A model generated the notes under the pieces. That model was not told the origin of the DNA. It was given only the letters and a program-made list of their open reading frames with translations, and did no database searches. A DNA stretch of 64,000 nt, from NCBI RefSeq assembly GCF_000145035.1, contig NC_014387.1, positions 1,726,001 through 1,790,000 of the forward strand, given 5' to 3'. The first letter of the stretch is position 1; every line of letters starts with the position of its first letter. Below are positions 54,124-63,272 of the stretch, piece by piece. The stretch is from Butyrivibrio proteoclasticus B316 (GTDB lineage: Bacteria; Bacillota; Clostridia; Lachnospirales; Lachnospiraceae). A program made the position numbers and the translations under genes.

Positions 54124-54331
54124 AGATAGTGTCCCCTTAAATTAATTCAACAAAATATTGTTAATTTAACTTATTAAAATAAAATAACTTGCAGTTTATA
54201 TTCGTTTTAGAAAGTTAACTTGCAATATCAAACGTTTAATTAAAATATCACGTGTTGTGTTTTAATTATTCACCATATCAGTCAGTAAAAATTAACTAAA
54301 TTTTGACTTATTATAGTTTTCTTTAAGCAAA
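54124..54331 (-). promoter_or_regulatory. AT-rich gap between hisD and hisB with paired TAACTTGCA
   Basis: Two direct copies of TAACTTGCA (54185-54193 and 54216-54224) lie 31 bp apart, three helical turns. No ORF, strong terminator or consensus promoter is seen. It may hold a second regulated start for hisB onward. Confidence 0.35.
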
Positions 54332-55624
54332 TTATTTTTCAAATCTCACTGCTATGGAATTAGCGTGAGCTGTAAGGCTTTCTTCTTTTGCAAACAGTTC
54401 AATATCCTTGTGAACCTTTTCAAGTGCCTCTCTTGAATAGGCAATAATACTGCTCTTTTTCATAAAGTCGTCAACGTTAAGCGGTGAGAAAAATCTAGCA
54501 GTTCTATTTGTAGGAAGAATGTGATTAGGGCCCGCAAAGTAGTCTCCAAGGGGCTCTGAAGAATATTCTCCAAGGAAAATAGCTCCTGCATTTTTAATCT
54601 TGGTCATGACCTCAAAAGGATTAGAAGTTATTATCTCCAGGTGCTCAGAAGCAACTGCGTTAGCAGCATCTATAGCATCTTCCATAGTGTCTGCGACAAA
54701 TATATAACCGTAGTTTTCAAGAGATTTGCGGATTATATCTGCTCTTGATAAGGTCTTTAATAATTCCTCAATTTCGTTTGAAACCTCGTCAGCAAGCTTT
54801 TGGGAAGTAGTTACGAGAATTGCACTGGCAAGCTCATCGTGTTCAGCTTGAGAAAGCAAATCTGCAGCTACATATCTTGCCCTTGCTGTATCATCTGCAA
54901 GTACAAGAATCTCACTTGGGCCAGCTATTGAGTCAATTGAAACATGTCCAAAACAAGCCTTTTTAGCAAGAGCAACAAAAATATTACCTGGACCAGTGAT
55001 CTTATCTACTTTTGGAATACTCTCAGTTCCAAATGCCATTGCAGCTATTGCCTGAGCTCCGCCAACTTTGTATACTTCATCAACTCCTGCTATATCAGCA
55101 GCTACAAGTGTTCCAGGGTTAACTGAGCCATCTGCCTGAGGCGGAGTACACATTATAATACGTTCAACTCCTGCAACCTTGGCCGGAACAACATTCATAA
55201 GAACACTTGATGGGTAAGCAGCTTTACCACCGGGAACATAAACTCCGGATATTTCTATCGGCAGGATTCTCTGCCCTAAAATACTTCCATCTTCTTTTGT
55301 TTCTATCCAGGAATTACGCTTTTGTTTTTCGTGAAATACCCTGATGTTATCAGCGCTTTTTTTCATCACCTCAATAAAATCAGGTGAAAGCTTTGCGTAG
55401 GCATCTTCTATCTCCTGTCTGGTAACCGTAACTTTAGATGCGTCAAGCTCACATTTATCAAACTTAAGCGTGTAATCAAATAAAGCCTTATCTCCGTTAA
55501 TTCTGACGTTTTCAATTATCTCATTAACAGTTTGTTCATACTGCGTATAGCTTCCGGGATTTCTGTTTAATAGATTTCCAAGTAACTCCTGTTTTGTCTT
55601 GGAATTTAACTGCAAAGTCTTCAT
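54332..55624 (-). CDS. hisD: Histidinol dehydrogenase
   Basis: 430-aa zinc enzyme for the last two steps of histidine synthesis. Signature DSIAGPSEILVLAD and the zinc or catalytic region SEPLGDYFAGPNHILPTNRT; C-terminal HANSIAVRFEK. Normal length. Its ATG abuts the hisG stop, with AAGGAGAATTT just before. Confidence 0.97.
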   Translation of the reverse strand: MKTLQLNSKTKQELLGNLLNRNPGSYTQYEQTVNEIIENVRINGDKALFDYTLKFDKCELDASKVTVTRQEIEDAYAKLSPDFIEVMKKSADNIRVFHEKQKRNSWIETKEDGSILGQRILPIEISGVYVPGGKAAYPSSVLMNVVPAKVAGVERIIMCTPPQADGSVNPGTLVAADIAGVDEVYKVGGAQAIAAMAFGTESIPKVDKITGPGNIFVALAKKACFGHVSIDSIAGPSEILVLADDTARARYVAADLLSQAEHDELASAILVTTSQKLADEVSNEIEELLKTLSRADIIRKSLENYGYIFVADTMEDAIDAANAVASEHLEIITSNPFEVMTKIKNAGAIFLGEYSSEPLGDYFAGPNHILPTNRTARFFSPLNVDDFMKKSSIIAYSREALEKVHKDIELFAKEESLTAHANSIAVRFEK

Positions 55625-56263
55625 TTATGATAAATTCTCCTTCATGTCATTAATAAGTTTTCTGATTCTCTCGGTTTCCATCTGCATGCTGACCTGGTTT
55701 ACAATCATTCGTGCTGATAAAGGACATATTTCTTCAAGCACTTCAAGGCCATTTTCTCTAAGTGTAGAACCTGTCTCAACTATATCTACGATTACATCAG
55801 AAAGATTAACTATAGGGCCAAGCTCTACTGATCCATTTAGCTTAATAATATCGACCGTCTGATGTTTTTTGTTAAAAAAGTAATCCTTTGCAATATTAGG
55901 ATACTTGCTTGCAACTCTGATCATCTCTCTATGGGCCAAAAGCTCTTTGGCATCATGAGGTCCGCAAACGCACATCCTGCATTTTCCAAAGCCAAGATCA
56001 AGGACTTCATATACCCTTCTGTTTTCCTCTAAAATAGTATCTGCGCCTACAATACCGATATCCGCAGCGCCATATTCTACGTATGTGGGAACATCAGGGC
56101 CTTTCGCCAAAAAGAATTTGAGCTTAAGCTCTTCATTTGTAAAAATAAGTTTTCTGGTCTTCTTATCAAGTATCTCTTCGCAGGAAATACCACATTTATT
56201 TAATAATTCCATTGTGGAATCAACAAGTCTTCCTTTGCCAAGAGCAAATGTCAAATATCGCAT
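55625..56263 (-). CDS. hisG: ATP phosphoribosyltransferase, short form
   Basis: 212-aa catalytic subunit for the first step of histidine synthesis. MRYLTFALGKGRLVDSTMEL is the family start, and DIVETGSTLRENGLE the PRPP-binding site. The C-terminal regulatory domain of long HisG is missing, so the enzyme requires HisZ, encoded just upstream. ATG 56263 is chosen for CGGAGG directly ahead; a longer in-frame reading to 56392 overlaps hisZ and has no binding site. Confidence 0.96.
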   Translation of the reverse strand: MRYLTFALGKGRLVDSTMELLNKCGISCEEILDKKTRKLIFTNEELKLKFFLAKGPDVPTYVEYGAADIGIVGADTILEENRRVYEVLDLGFGKCRMCVCGPHDAKELLAHREMIRVASKYPNIAKDYFFNKKHQTVDIIKLNGSVELGPIVNLSDVIVDIVETGSTLRENGLEVLEEICPLSARMIVNQVSMQMETERIRKLINDMKENLS

Positions 56264-56273
56264 AAATCCTCCG

Positions 56274-57383
56274 TTACTCAGCCTTAAGTACAACGTTTCT
56301 GCCTTGATTTCTAAGTGCATTAGCTTTATTAAGTGCTGATTCAAAAGTTTCCTGTGTATAGGTAATTGTTTCGATTTCAGTATTGTTTTCAACCTTTATG
56401 CCCTGTCTGTACAAAGCAGACATAAGGTCATCAACTATAATAGAAAAGCCTATCGCCGGTGCATCTGTGCCATATTTGCCCAGAAGATTGTCATATCGGC
56501 CGCCTTTGGCTATAGCATCACCTACACCATAGGTATATGCGCTAAAAATAACACCTGTATAGTAATTAAATCGGCTAAGGATGCCAAGATCAAACGATAT
56601 GTATTTCTCAACTCCATAATAGGTAAGTACCTTATACAGGTCTTTGAGCCTTTTTATCGCAGCAAGAGATCTCTCATTCTGAACCTGACTTGCGGCTTTT
56701 TCGAGAGCATCATCAGAACCTATAAACTCAGAAACCTTGACTATAAGCTCACTATACTTATCAGGTATATTTTTTTCCCTCATGATAGCTTCAGCAGCAA
56801 AATAGTTTTTACCTATGATCTGTTCACGGATTTCTTCCTCGGTTTCTGGAGTGATTCCTGCTTCTGCACACAACCCTTTATAATAATCAGCATCTCCGAC
56901 ACTGACCTGAAAATCCTGGAGTCCGCTACTCTTCAAAGACTCTATTAAAAGAGCTATCGTTTCCGCATCTGCATAGACAGAGGAATCATTCATAAGCTCA
57001 ACACCAATGTTGCAGTTTTCTTTAAGCTTTCCCTGAAGATTTGATACGTTTAGGAAAGAATTACCTTCATAACAGACTCTGACTGGATTACCGTTCTCAA
57101 GCATGACCTTGGATGCACATCTTGCTATTGAGGGAGTAAAGTCAGGTCTTAAAACAAGAGTATTACCTTCCTTATCAAAGAATTTGTATAGTTCCTTGGT
57201 ATCAGAAGCGTTTATTTCCTCTGCAAATACGTCAAAGAACTCAAAAGTTGGAGTTTCTATTGATGAATAGCCAAAGCTCTCCATCTTGTCATGAATCTTA
57301 TTTATAATGTATTTCCTGTCACTACATTCCTTACCATAAATATCTCTTACTCCATCCGGAGTATGTAATAGGATTTTGCTCAT
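56274..57383 (-). CDS. hisZ: ATP phosphoribosyltransferase regulatory subunit
   Basis: 369-aa HisRS-like subunit that activates short HisG and carries histidine feedback. HisRS motif 2 region is seen (LVLRPDFTPSIARCASKVML) and FNYYTGVIFSAYTYG resembles HisRS, but it lacks the anticodon-binding domain. AAAGAGG precedes ATG 57383; GTG 57389 overlaps that site. First gene of the his operon. Confidence 0.95.
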   Translation of the reverse strand: MSKILLHTPDGVRDIYGKECSDRKYIINKIHDKMESFGYSSIETPTFEFFDVFAEEINASDTKELYKFFDKEGNTLVLRPDFTPSIARCASKVMLENGNPVRVCYEGNSFLNVSNLQGKLKENCNIGVELMNDSSVYADAETIALLIESLKSSGLQDFQVSVGDADYYKGLCAEAGITPETEEEIREQIIGKNYFAAEAIMREKNIPDKYSELIVKVSEFIGSDDALEKAASQVQNERSLAAIKRLKDLYKVLTYYGVEKYISFDLGILSRFNYYTGVIFSAYTYGVGDAIAKGGRYDNLLGKYGTDAPAIGFSIIVDDLMSALYRQGIKVENNTEIETITYTQETFESALNKANALRNQGRNVVLKAE

Positions 57384-57454
57384 AAACACCTCTTTAAATC
57401 AAAACGCTTTATTACTGTGCAGTGCTACTATGCTAATCTGTTATCATAGTAAAA

Positions 57455-57483
57455 AGAATAACCTATAAAAATATTCATGTCAA
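57455..57483 (-). promoter_or_regulatory. Consensus promoter of the his operon
   Basis: Minus strand TTGACA (57483-57478), 17-bp spacer, TATTCT (57460-57455). A leader of about 65 nt contains an ACTATG/CATAGT hairpin; no T-box or histidine-rich leader peptide is seen. Confidence 0.75.
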
Positions 57484-57493
57484 CAACAAAAAA

Positions 57494-58030
57494 TTACCTG
57501 TCATCCAAATCTCTTTGAATGAGATCCAGATATGGGATAAGAATTCCGGAATCTCCCGGTGATCTTATGATGTAATCATCGGAAAGTTCATCTCTTCTAA
57601 AGCTCTTTCTGCCACCGTTTTCAGCTCTTTCCCAGAATTCCTTAAGTCTCCTGAAAGGTAAATAATAAAATTCATTAAGTGAGGTAAAATAAATAAGAAA
57701 AAAAGCGATTCCATCCTGGCGTTCAAAATCAGACATGAAACGCACCTGATGAGGATGGATATTTTCGAGAGTAAAAGTTGTATAAGCACATTCCTTGGCA
57801 TCAAAACAAACAGGAATTCCCTGTACCGCTCCAATATAGTCAACGGTACTTTTCTGGTCGAAGTAAGCAAGTGTTATGTGCCTTGTTTCTTTTTCAATAT
57901 TGATGGGAGTAATAGGAGTTGGGATTTTCTGTATAAGAGCAAGTCCCAATTCCTGATATCTCTCATTAGAACGATTTATAAGTTCCTCTAAAGTGGAACC
58001 ACGCAGACCTCTTGATTTCCAAGTAGGCAT
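57494..58030 (-). CDS. recU: Holliday junction resolvase RecU
   Basis: 178 aa. Start MPTWKSRGLRGSTLEELINR; nuclease motif FDAKECAYTTF holds the catalytic Asp-Lys-Glu set, and Phe/Tyr-rich SDFERQDGIAFFLIYF matches RecU. It cleaves four-way junctions in Gram-positive recombination. ATG 58030 has AAAGGGG upstream and overlaps the end of the RluA-like gene region; a longer frame to 58114 runs into that gene. Here recU is not beside pbp1, as it is in Bacillus. Confidence 0.92.
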   Translation of the reverse strand: MPTWKSRGLRGSTLEELINRSNERYQELGLALIQKIPTPITPINIEKETRHITLAYFDQKSTVDYIGAVQGIPVCFDAKECAYTTFTLENIHPHQVRFMSDFERQDGIAFFLIYFTSLNEFYYLPFRRLKEFWERAENGGRKSFRRDELSDDYIIRSPGDSGILIPYLDLIQRDLDDR

Positions 58031-58031
58031 A

Positions 58032-59057
58032 TTACCCCTTTCCGATAATACTTCCAAAAGTATCAGGAAGCTCAGCAATAAATTCTTTTCCTGCGATATC
58101 GCAAAATACATCATTTAAATCTTTGGGAAGAACCAGCCTGTAACTGTGAAGAAGCTGATATTTAAGCCCTTTAACAGGACTTCCACCATATTTGACATCA
58201 CCAATTATAGGATGACCGATACTCTGAAGATGAGCTCTGATCTGATGAGGCTTTCCTGTTATCAGTTTTACTTCCAAAAGTGTCATATCAAGGTCATAAT
58301 AGTACCTTACAGGCTTATATTCGGTCTCAATGTATGAGTACCTGTCATCACCCGGATCCGATGTTTTAATAAACACCTTGTTCTTCTTTTCATCTTTATA
58401 AAGAAAACCCTTAAGCTCAGAAGATTCCGAGATTTGTCCTGTGACTATTGTACGATAGTACTTATGTAAGGTCCTGTCTTTGAGCATATTGTTCATAGTT
58501 CTTGCGCCCAGCAATGATTTGGCACATATGACAAGACCACTTGTATTTCTATCAAGCCTATTGCAAATTGACGGCTTATATGTCTCAAGTTCAGAAGGTG
58601 TTATTAAATTGTTAGTAAGCATGTATCCGATAAGCCAATCGTTTAAGCTATCATCGGTATCCTTGGATTTTTGAGAAAGAAGACCTGCCGGTTTATCTAC
58701 AAATATAACATGTTTATTTTCGTAAATAACCTTAAGTTCACCTATCTTCTTGTAGCTTGAAATTTCTCTTTTGCAATAATCCTGTATATCTGAACGTGAA
58801 TTGCTGTTATTTCCTGACTGTGTGCTGTCTGTAGAAATTCCCCTGAATTTTTCAAGAGTTTCATCGGCAAAGAAAATGCATATAACATCATTGGATGCAA
58901 GTTTCTCCGTGCCGGAAGCTTTTTTGCCGTTAAGAGTTATATTCTTTTTTCTGAGCATTTTATAGATAAAACCCATGGAAGCATTAGGCAAATATGATTT
59001 CAAAAATCCATCCAAGCGCTTATCTGATTCATTATTACCAATTACTATTTCCTTCAT
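58032..59057 (-). CDS. RluA-family pseudouridine synthase (RluC/RluD-like)
   Basis: 341 aa. An S4 domain (about 10-75, RLDGFLKSYLPNASMGFIYK) is followed by a Ser/Asn-rich insert and the catalytic domain with NRLDRNTSGL (catalytic Asp). LITGKPHQIRAHLQSIGHPI is the family C-terminal motif. It modifies 23S rRNA uridines; the site cannot be told. AATTGGTGGTTAT precedes the ATG. recU follows at once. Confidence 0.9.
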   Translation of the reverse strand: MKEIVIGNNESDKRLDGFLKSYLPNASMGFIYKMLRKKNITLNGKKASGTEKLASNDVICIFFADETLEKFRGISTDSTQSGNNSNSRSDIQDYCKREISSYKKIGELKVIYENKHVIFVDKPAGLLSQKSKDTDDSLNDWLIGYMLTNNLITPSELETYKPSICNRLDRNTSGLVICAKSLLGARTMNNMLKDRTLHKYYRTIVTGQISESSELKGFLYKDEKKNKVFIKTSDPGDDRYSYIETEYKPVRYYYDLDMTLLEVKLITGKPHQIRAHLQSIGHPIIGDVKYGGSPVKGLKYQLLHSYRLVLPKDLNDVFCDIAGKEFIAELPDTFGSIIGKG

Positions 59058-59068
59058 ATAACCACCAA

Positions 59069-59671
59069 TTACAGAGAAATGGATAAAAGAACTGATGCCG
59101 GAGTCTGAACCGTACCGGGAACCCAGTCATCTTCTATTTTGAAAGGATCAATTCCTTTATTGGCACGCAGCTGTTCAAGCTGGTCAAGTCTGTCACAGTA
59201 TTTATCAATATCATCAAAGACTTTGATACTATAGCTTGCATATCCGCTTTGAGCTACCATCTTTTTGATGTGCTTCTCACAGTCAAGTGTATCCAGATTC
59301 TGATCAGCACTATAACAACAAATATTCTTATCAAGAACTGTAGATGCATTTACATAAAAATTCTTATCATAAGAGGTAATGATATGATCGTAGTGAATAA
59401 GAAGACCGCAAGCATGCTCCATTATTCTTTGATGATCTCTTTCACTGCATTCTTTTGCCTTAATAAGCATTATCATATTAACTGCGCTCCATCCTGTCGG
59501 AAGGCATCCAAGCGCAGCAATTATACTAAATACACTTTTCTGAGAATGGTGTATCAAAAGACCTGTCAAAAAGATTCCAACAGTTATCGCAAGGCAAATA
59601 GCTGTTCTGATGATCGCAACCTTTCTGCCATGTCTGATATAACCAAAATCTCCCTTGTAAACTCTTTTCAT
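59069..59671 (-). CDS. Membrane protein of unknown function
   Basis: 200 aa. Two hydrophobic helices (about 22-42 and 46-72) follow a basic start, MKRVYKGDFGYIRHGRK. The remaining 125 residues are soluble and Cys/His/Asp-containing, with no family I recognise. It sits between two pseudouridine synthase genes, 9 bases from rsuA and 11 from the RluA-like gene, so it is co-expressed with them; whether it is linked in function is unknown. Confidence 0.7.
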   Translation of the reverse strand: MKRVYKGDFGYIRHGRKVAIIRTAICLAITVGIFLTGLLIHHSQKSVFSIIAALGCLPTGWSAVNMIMLIKAKECSERDHQRIMEHACGLLIHYDHIITSYDKNFYVNASTVLDKNICCYSADQNLDTLDCEKHIKKMVAQSGYASYSIKVFDDIDKYCDRLDQLEQLRANKGIDPFKIEDDWVPGTVQTPASVLLSISL

Positions 59672-59679
59672 AAATTAAA

Positions 59680-60408
59680 TCAAACTCCTAACTGCTTAAG
59701 TTCTTCCTGGGTTAACTGTCTGTACTCACCAGGTTCTAGCGTCTCGTCCAAAATTAGCGGCCCCATGGACAGTCTCTTTAAAAACAAAACCTCATTCCCT
59801 ACTGCTTCCATCATACGCTTAACCTGATGAAATCTACCTTCATGAATGATCAGGTGAACAACAGGTCTATTCTCATCATCCTCATCCATACGAACAACTC
59901 TTGCAGGCAGTGTGTAATCAATCTCACCATTATCTTTGGTATCACCAATATTCACGCCCTTTTCAAGACTTTCGATATCCTTGTCAGATAAATCTTTTCG
60001 CAGATGTACTTCATATACTTTATCAACATGCTTTTTTGGTGATAAAAGTCTATGTATAAGACCACCATCATCTGTTAAGAGCAAAAGTCCTTCTGTATCT
60101 ATATCAAGTCTTCCGGCAGGGCTTAATCCTTTTACATTTTCTTCCTGCAAAAGATCAAGAACAGTAGTATTTCTGCCGTCTGTTGTAGCAGATACTACTC
60201 CCTGAGGCTTATATAACATGTAGTAGTGATATTTACTGTATCTGAGAGTTTTGCCGTCAAAAGAAATCTCGTCATTATTCTCATCAACATGTATGTCAGG
60301 CCTGGTTACAACCTCTCCGTTAACACTACATCTTCCATTTTTTAAATATTCTTTTATTTGCTTGCGGGTACCGATATCAAACAGTCCCAGAAATTTATCT
60401 AGTCTCAA
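59680..60408 (-). CDS. rsuA: 16S rRNA pseudouridine synthase RsuA-like
   Basis: 242 aa. S4 domain at the start (MRLDKFLGLFDIGTRKQIKE) and catalytic AGRLDIDTEGLLLLTDDGG. The C-terminal EGRFHQVKRMMEAVGNEV is typical of RsuA, which modifies U516 of 16S rRNA. The separate RluF-like enzyme at 20619 has the alternative GRLDKDSEGL form. It overlaps the amidase gene by 14 bases. Confidence 0.88.
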   Translation of the reverse strand: MRLDKFLGLFDIGTRKQIKEYLKNGRCSVNGEVVTRPDIHVDENNDEISFDGKTLRYSKYHYYMLYKPQGVVSATTDGRNTTVLDLLQEENVKGLSPAGRLDIDTEGLLLLTDDGGLIHRLLSPKKHVDKVYEVHLRKDLSDKDIESLEKGVNIGDTKDNGEIDYTLPARVVRMDEDDENRPVVHLIIHEGRFHQVKRMMEAVGNEVLFLKRLSMGPLILDETLEPGEYRQLTQEELKQLGV

Positions 60409-61441
60409 TAGCTACCTCATTACTCTGTTTGTATAATTCATAATTATTATAGGCTCTGCAGACAATATTCGATAATCTGCTTGATGTAGGAATCTTAACA
60501 TTAAAAGACTGTGTCTTTTTGCTGCTGTCCCACATCTGAAGTGTGCTGAAGGTTTTGCCACCATCATAGCTGTATGAAAAATAAATCACAGGACTCTGAG
60601 AGTCATAAGCGGACATTTCAACCAAAGCGTTTCTGCTCTCTGAGTCAAAGGCAAGAACTTTTATATCACAAACTTCAGGATCAGTGATATCCTGATGTAC
60701 TCTTTTTGAAGGCTTAGACACTGTATTATAAGTCAGATTACTAAAATCATTGCCATTTACAGAAGATTTTAATTTGAAATATTTGGCAACAGCTGTAGCA
60801 TCCGCTACGCCAAGACTATTAATGAAATCCTGTCCTTTTAGGTATTGAACGTCATAAGCATGATCAAGATAGCAGTGTTCAATGATATCACACGGAATTC
60901 CCCTTGAAACACAATGTCTTATGATTCCATAGTAGTCCTTGCCTGTACTTCCTATTTTGGACTTAACGCCTTTTTGATATAAACCAAGCTCTGCAAGTTC
61001 TGCGCTCTCCAAAAGTCCAAAGGTCTGACCTTTCTGATAAAAGTTACCAAATGCCGAAGTCCAGACTTCTGAGCCGTAGAAATCATGCTCACTGGAAGCG
61101 TTAAAATGAATACTAAATACAAAATCTGCATTTACACTCTGAGCAAACTTTGCTCTATCTTCAAGACTGTTAACAGCATCCTTGGTTCTTGTCAGATAAA
61201 CAGTAACATTATCATACTTTTCAAGTTCTGTTTTCATGGCATTGGCGACCTGAAGAGTAAGATCTTTCTCTACAAAGCCATTATATATAGCTCCCAGGTT
61301 TCTATCACCTGTTCCGCCGTGTCCGGGATCAATAACTACAACTGTCTGTTTGCTGGCTGCAAAGCCTGTAATATCTGACATTTCAAGAGACATACATGCA
61401 GCCATGATAAAGGTTATAAAACAAGCTAATACTCTTTTCAT
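60395..61441 (-). CDS. N-acetylmuramoyl-L-alanine amidase, secreted
   Basis: 348-aa zinc amidase (Amidase_3). Signal peptide 1-29 (cleavage near GFAA-SK), then zinc and catalytic residues in IDPGHGGTGD, NGFVEKDLT and FSIHFNAS, with the catalytic Glu in DIIEHCYL. After the enzyme domain (about 35-225) comes a beta-rich region of about 110 residues, perhaps wall-binding, with YFSYSYDGGKTFSTLQMW. It cuts peptidoglycan stem peptides from muramic acid. ATG 61441 is chosen for GGGGAT just before it; the TTG at 61453 overlaps that site. Confidence 0.9.
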   Translation of the reverse strand: MKRVLACFITFIMAACMSLEMSDITGFAASKQTVVVIDPGHGGTGDRNLGAIYNGFVEKDLTLQVANAMKTELEKYDNVTVYLTRTKDAVNSLEDRAKFAQSVNADFVFSIHFNASSEHDFYGSEVWTSAFGNFYQKGQTFGLLESAELAELGLYQKGVKSKIGSTGKDYYGIIRHCVSRGIPCDIIEHCYLDHAYDVQYLKGQDFINSLGVADATAVAKYFKLKSSVNGNDFSNLTYNTVSKPSKRVHQDITDPEVCDIKVLAFDSESRNALVEMSAYDSQSPVIYFSYSYDGGKTFSTLQMWDSSKKTQSFNVKIPTSSRLSNIVCRAYNNYELYKQSNEVAIETR

Positions 61442-61457
61442 ACAAATCCCCAATCAA

Positions 61458-61489
61458 TTAAAAAGTAAAGCTGCCGCATAAGCGACAGC
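61458..61489 (-). terminator. Terminator-like hairpin between the coiled-coil and amidase genes
   Basis: GCTGCCGC (61470-61477) with GCGACAGC (61482-61489), one G-U pair; the minus strand continues into TTTACTTTTT. The amidase binding site is only a few bases further. Confidence 0.6.
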
Positions 61490-61499
61490 CTAAAATCTG

Positions 61500-62201
61500 T
61501 TAGTTGAGCATATCCAAATTCAAAGCAGCCTGCTCAGGCACTTCACTTGTAGCTTCAGTTACTCCGCCTGTAGCTGGTGCTTCAGTCCTGATAACTTCAG
61601 GTGGTTTTAAATCTGATCTGTTTGATCTGATAACCTCGCTATATTGTGTAAGAGCAGAAAGAATACTATCATTACTCTGATTAACTGAACTTATGATATT
61701 TTCTGTATTCTGTTTAACTGATGCGATTATATCATCATTATTCTTGCTGGTTGCATCAATAGACTGTGAAATAATATCCTCAACTCCAGCAAGAAGCTGA
61801 TCTGTATACTGTACAGCAGCAGCCTTCATATCATTGGCTTCGAGCATTGCTCTGTCCAGTATTTCCTTGGCCTGAGCTGCAGCCTGAGAAACCACTTCAT
61901 TAGCCTGAGCATAGGCCTGCTGCATGATCTCATGTTCATTGATAAGCTCATTAGTATGAGCAGTAGCTTCATCAATCAGGTTCTGAGCTTTCTGCCTGGC
62001 ATCATTTAAAATAGCCTCTTTATTACTGATAATCTTCTGATATCTCTTGATTTCTTCGGGAGTCTTACTGCGAAGTTCCCTTAAAAGTTCATCAATTTCT
62101 TCCTTGTTGACAATGATCTTAGTCTGTGAAAGTGGCTGAGGCTTGCAGTTATCAATATATGTCTCAATTTCATCAATAAGCTGCTCAATCCTACTTGTCA
62201 T
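61500..62201 (-). CDS. Coiled-coil cytoplasmic protein, DivIVA/ATPase-like
   Basis: 233 aa with no membrane segment. Residues about 1-140 are heptad-rich and charged, with ARQKAQNLIDEATAHTNELI and Ala/Gln-rich stretches, as in proteins loosely labelled vacuolar ATPase subunit H-like or DivIVA-like. The C-terminus is Pro/Ala/Glu-rich and disordered. It lies between coaD and the amidase gene. A link to division or the envelope is plausible by position only. Confidence 0.7.
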   Translation of the reverse strand: MTSRIEQLIDEIETYIDNCKPQPLSQTKIIVNKEEIDELLRELRSKTPEEIKRYQKIISNKEAILNDARQKAQNLIDEATAHTNELINEHEIMQQAYAQANEVVSQAAAQAKEILDRAMLEANDMKAAAVQYTDQLLAGVEDIISQSIDATSKNNDDIIASVKQNTENIISSVNQSNDSILSALTQYSEVIRSNRSDLKPPEVIRTEAPATGGVTEATSEVPEQAALNLDMLN

Positions 62202-62223
62202 TTATTTATCCCCCTACTATCGC

Positions 62224-62718
62224 TTATTTGGTTCTGTCATGTCCGTATTTGTTGTATAACTCTTCTGCCACAAAATCTGGAACGCAAGGAGTAATATCCC
62301 CATTATAACTTGCTATCTCTTTTACAACAGAACTGCTAAGATACGAATACTTAAGATTTGTAGTCAAAAAGACTGTATCTACTTCATTATGTGATAACTC
62401 TCTATTGGTCTGGGCTATCTGAAGTTCATATTCAAAATCAGTTATAGCACGAAGTCCTCTTACGACAATATGTATATTTTTCTCTTTACAATAGTTAATA
62501 AGAAGACCATCAAAAGACTCAATAACCACGTTATCAAGGTCTTTAACAGACTCTCTTATCATTTTAACACGTTCATCAAGCGTAAACAATGGAGTTTTCG
62601 CGGAATTGCACATTACTGCAACGATAACCGTATCAAACATACGGGATGCGCGCCTTATAATGTCCAAATGACCGTATGTTACTGGATCAAAGCTTCCAGG
62701 ATATACTGCAGTCTTCAT
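62224..62718 (-). CDS. coaD: Phosphopantetheine adenylyltransferase
   Basis: 164-aa enzyme for the fourth step of coenzyme A synthesis. YPGSFDPVTYGHLDII holds the nucleotidyltransferase HxGH motif as TYGH, and YLSSSVVKEIASYNGDI is the conserved C-terminal site. AAAGG precedes ATG 62718; the TTG at 62724 is within the spacer. The order rsmD-coaD is standard in Firmicutes. Confidence 0.96.
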   Translation of the reverse strand: MKTAVYPGSFDPVTYGHLDIIRRASRMFDTVIVAVMCNSAKTPLFTLDERVKMIRESVKDLDNVVIESFDGLLINYCKEKNIHIVVRGLRAITDFEYELQIAQTNRELSHNEVDTVFLTTNLKYSYLSSSVVKEIASYNGDITPCVPDFVAEELYNKYGHDRTK

Positions 62719-62720
62719 TT

Positions 62721-63272
62721 TCAAGCCTTTCTATAAACAAAAACATGTTTGTTTGATTTGTATTCTTTTTCTCTTCTAACTTCAAATCCAAGATCAGAAA
62801 CAAAAGAAAAATCCATTTCCAAAGGACTTTCGATAATGATCATGGTATTCTCAGTTACAAAATTAAGTGACGAGAGCTGTGAAAGCGTACGTTCATAGAG
62901 ATCCTCATGATATGGAGGATCGATGAATATAATATCAGCCTCTTCCTCATGAATATTCCTAAGGCCTATAACTACATCCTGCTTGAGGACAGTTGAGACA
63001 TCTTCAAAATGTGTGGTCTTAAGATTAGTCATGATGCATTTATAACTGCTCATGGCATTATCAATAAAATACGCCTTTTTAGCTCCTCTTGATAAAGCCT
63101 CGATTCCTATTCCGCCGCTTCCTGCATACAGGTCAATGAATACAGAACCTGGAACCTGGAGCTGGATCATATTAAATAGTGTCTCTTTGATCCTGTCCTG
63201 TGTAGGTCTTGTATCATTACCTTCAGGAGTGACAAGTTTAAGCCTTCGTGCGCTTCCTGCAATTACTCTCAT
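62721..63272 (-). CDS. rsmD: 16S rRNA m2G966 methyltransferase RsmD
   Basis: 183 aa. MRVIAGSARRLKL and TRPTQDRIKETLFNM at the start, SAM-binding DLYAGSGGIGIEALSRGA, and catalytic DPPYHEDLYE. It methylates G966 of 16S rRNA. It overlaps the parC-like gene by 4 bases and coaD follows 2 bases after its stop. Confidence 0.95.
   Translation of the reverse strand: MRVIAGSARRLKLVTPEGNDTRPTQDRIKETLFNMIQLQVPGSVFIDLYAGSGGIGIEALSRGAKKAYFIDNAMSSYKCIMTNLKTTHFEDVSTVLKQDVVIGLRNIHEEEADIIFIDPPYHEDLYERTLSQLSSLNFVTENTMIIIESPLEMDFSFVSDLGFEVRREKEYKSNKHVFVYRKA

Noticed and set aside
57384..57450. T-box or His-rich leader peptide for the his operon
   Set aside because: The leader is only about 65 nt, with a small hairpin, no T-box sequence and no run of His codons.
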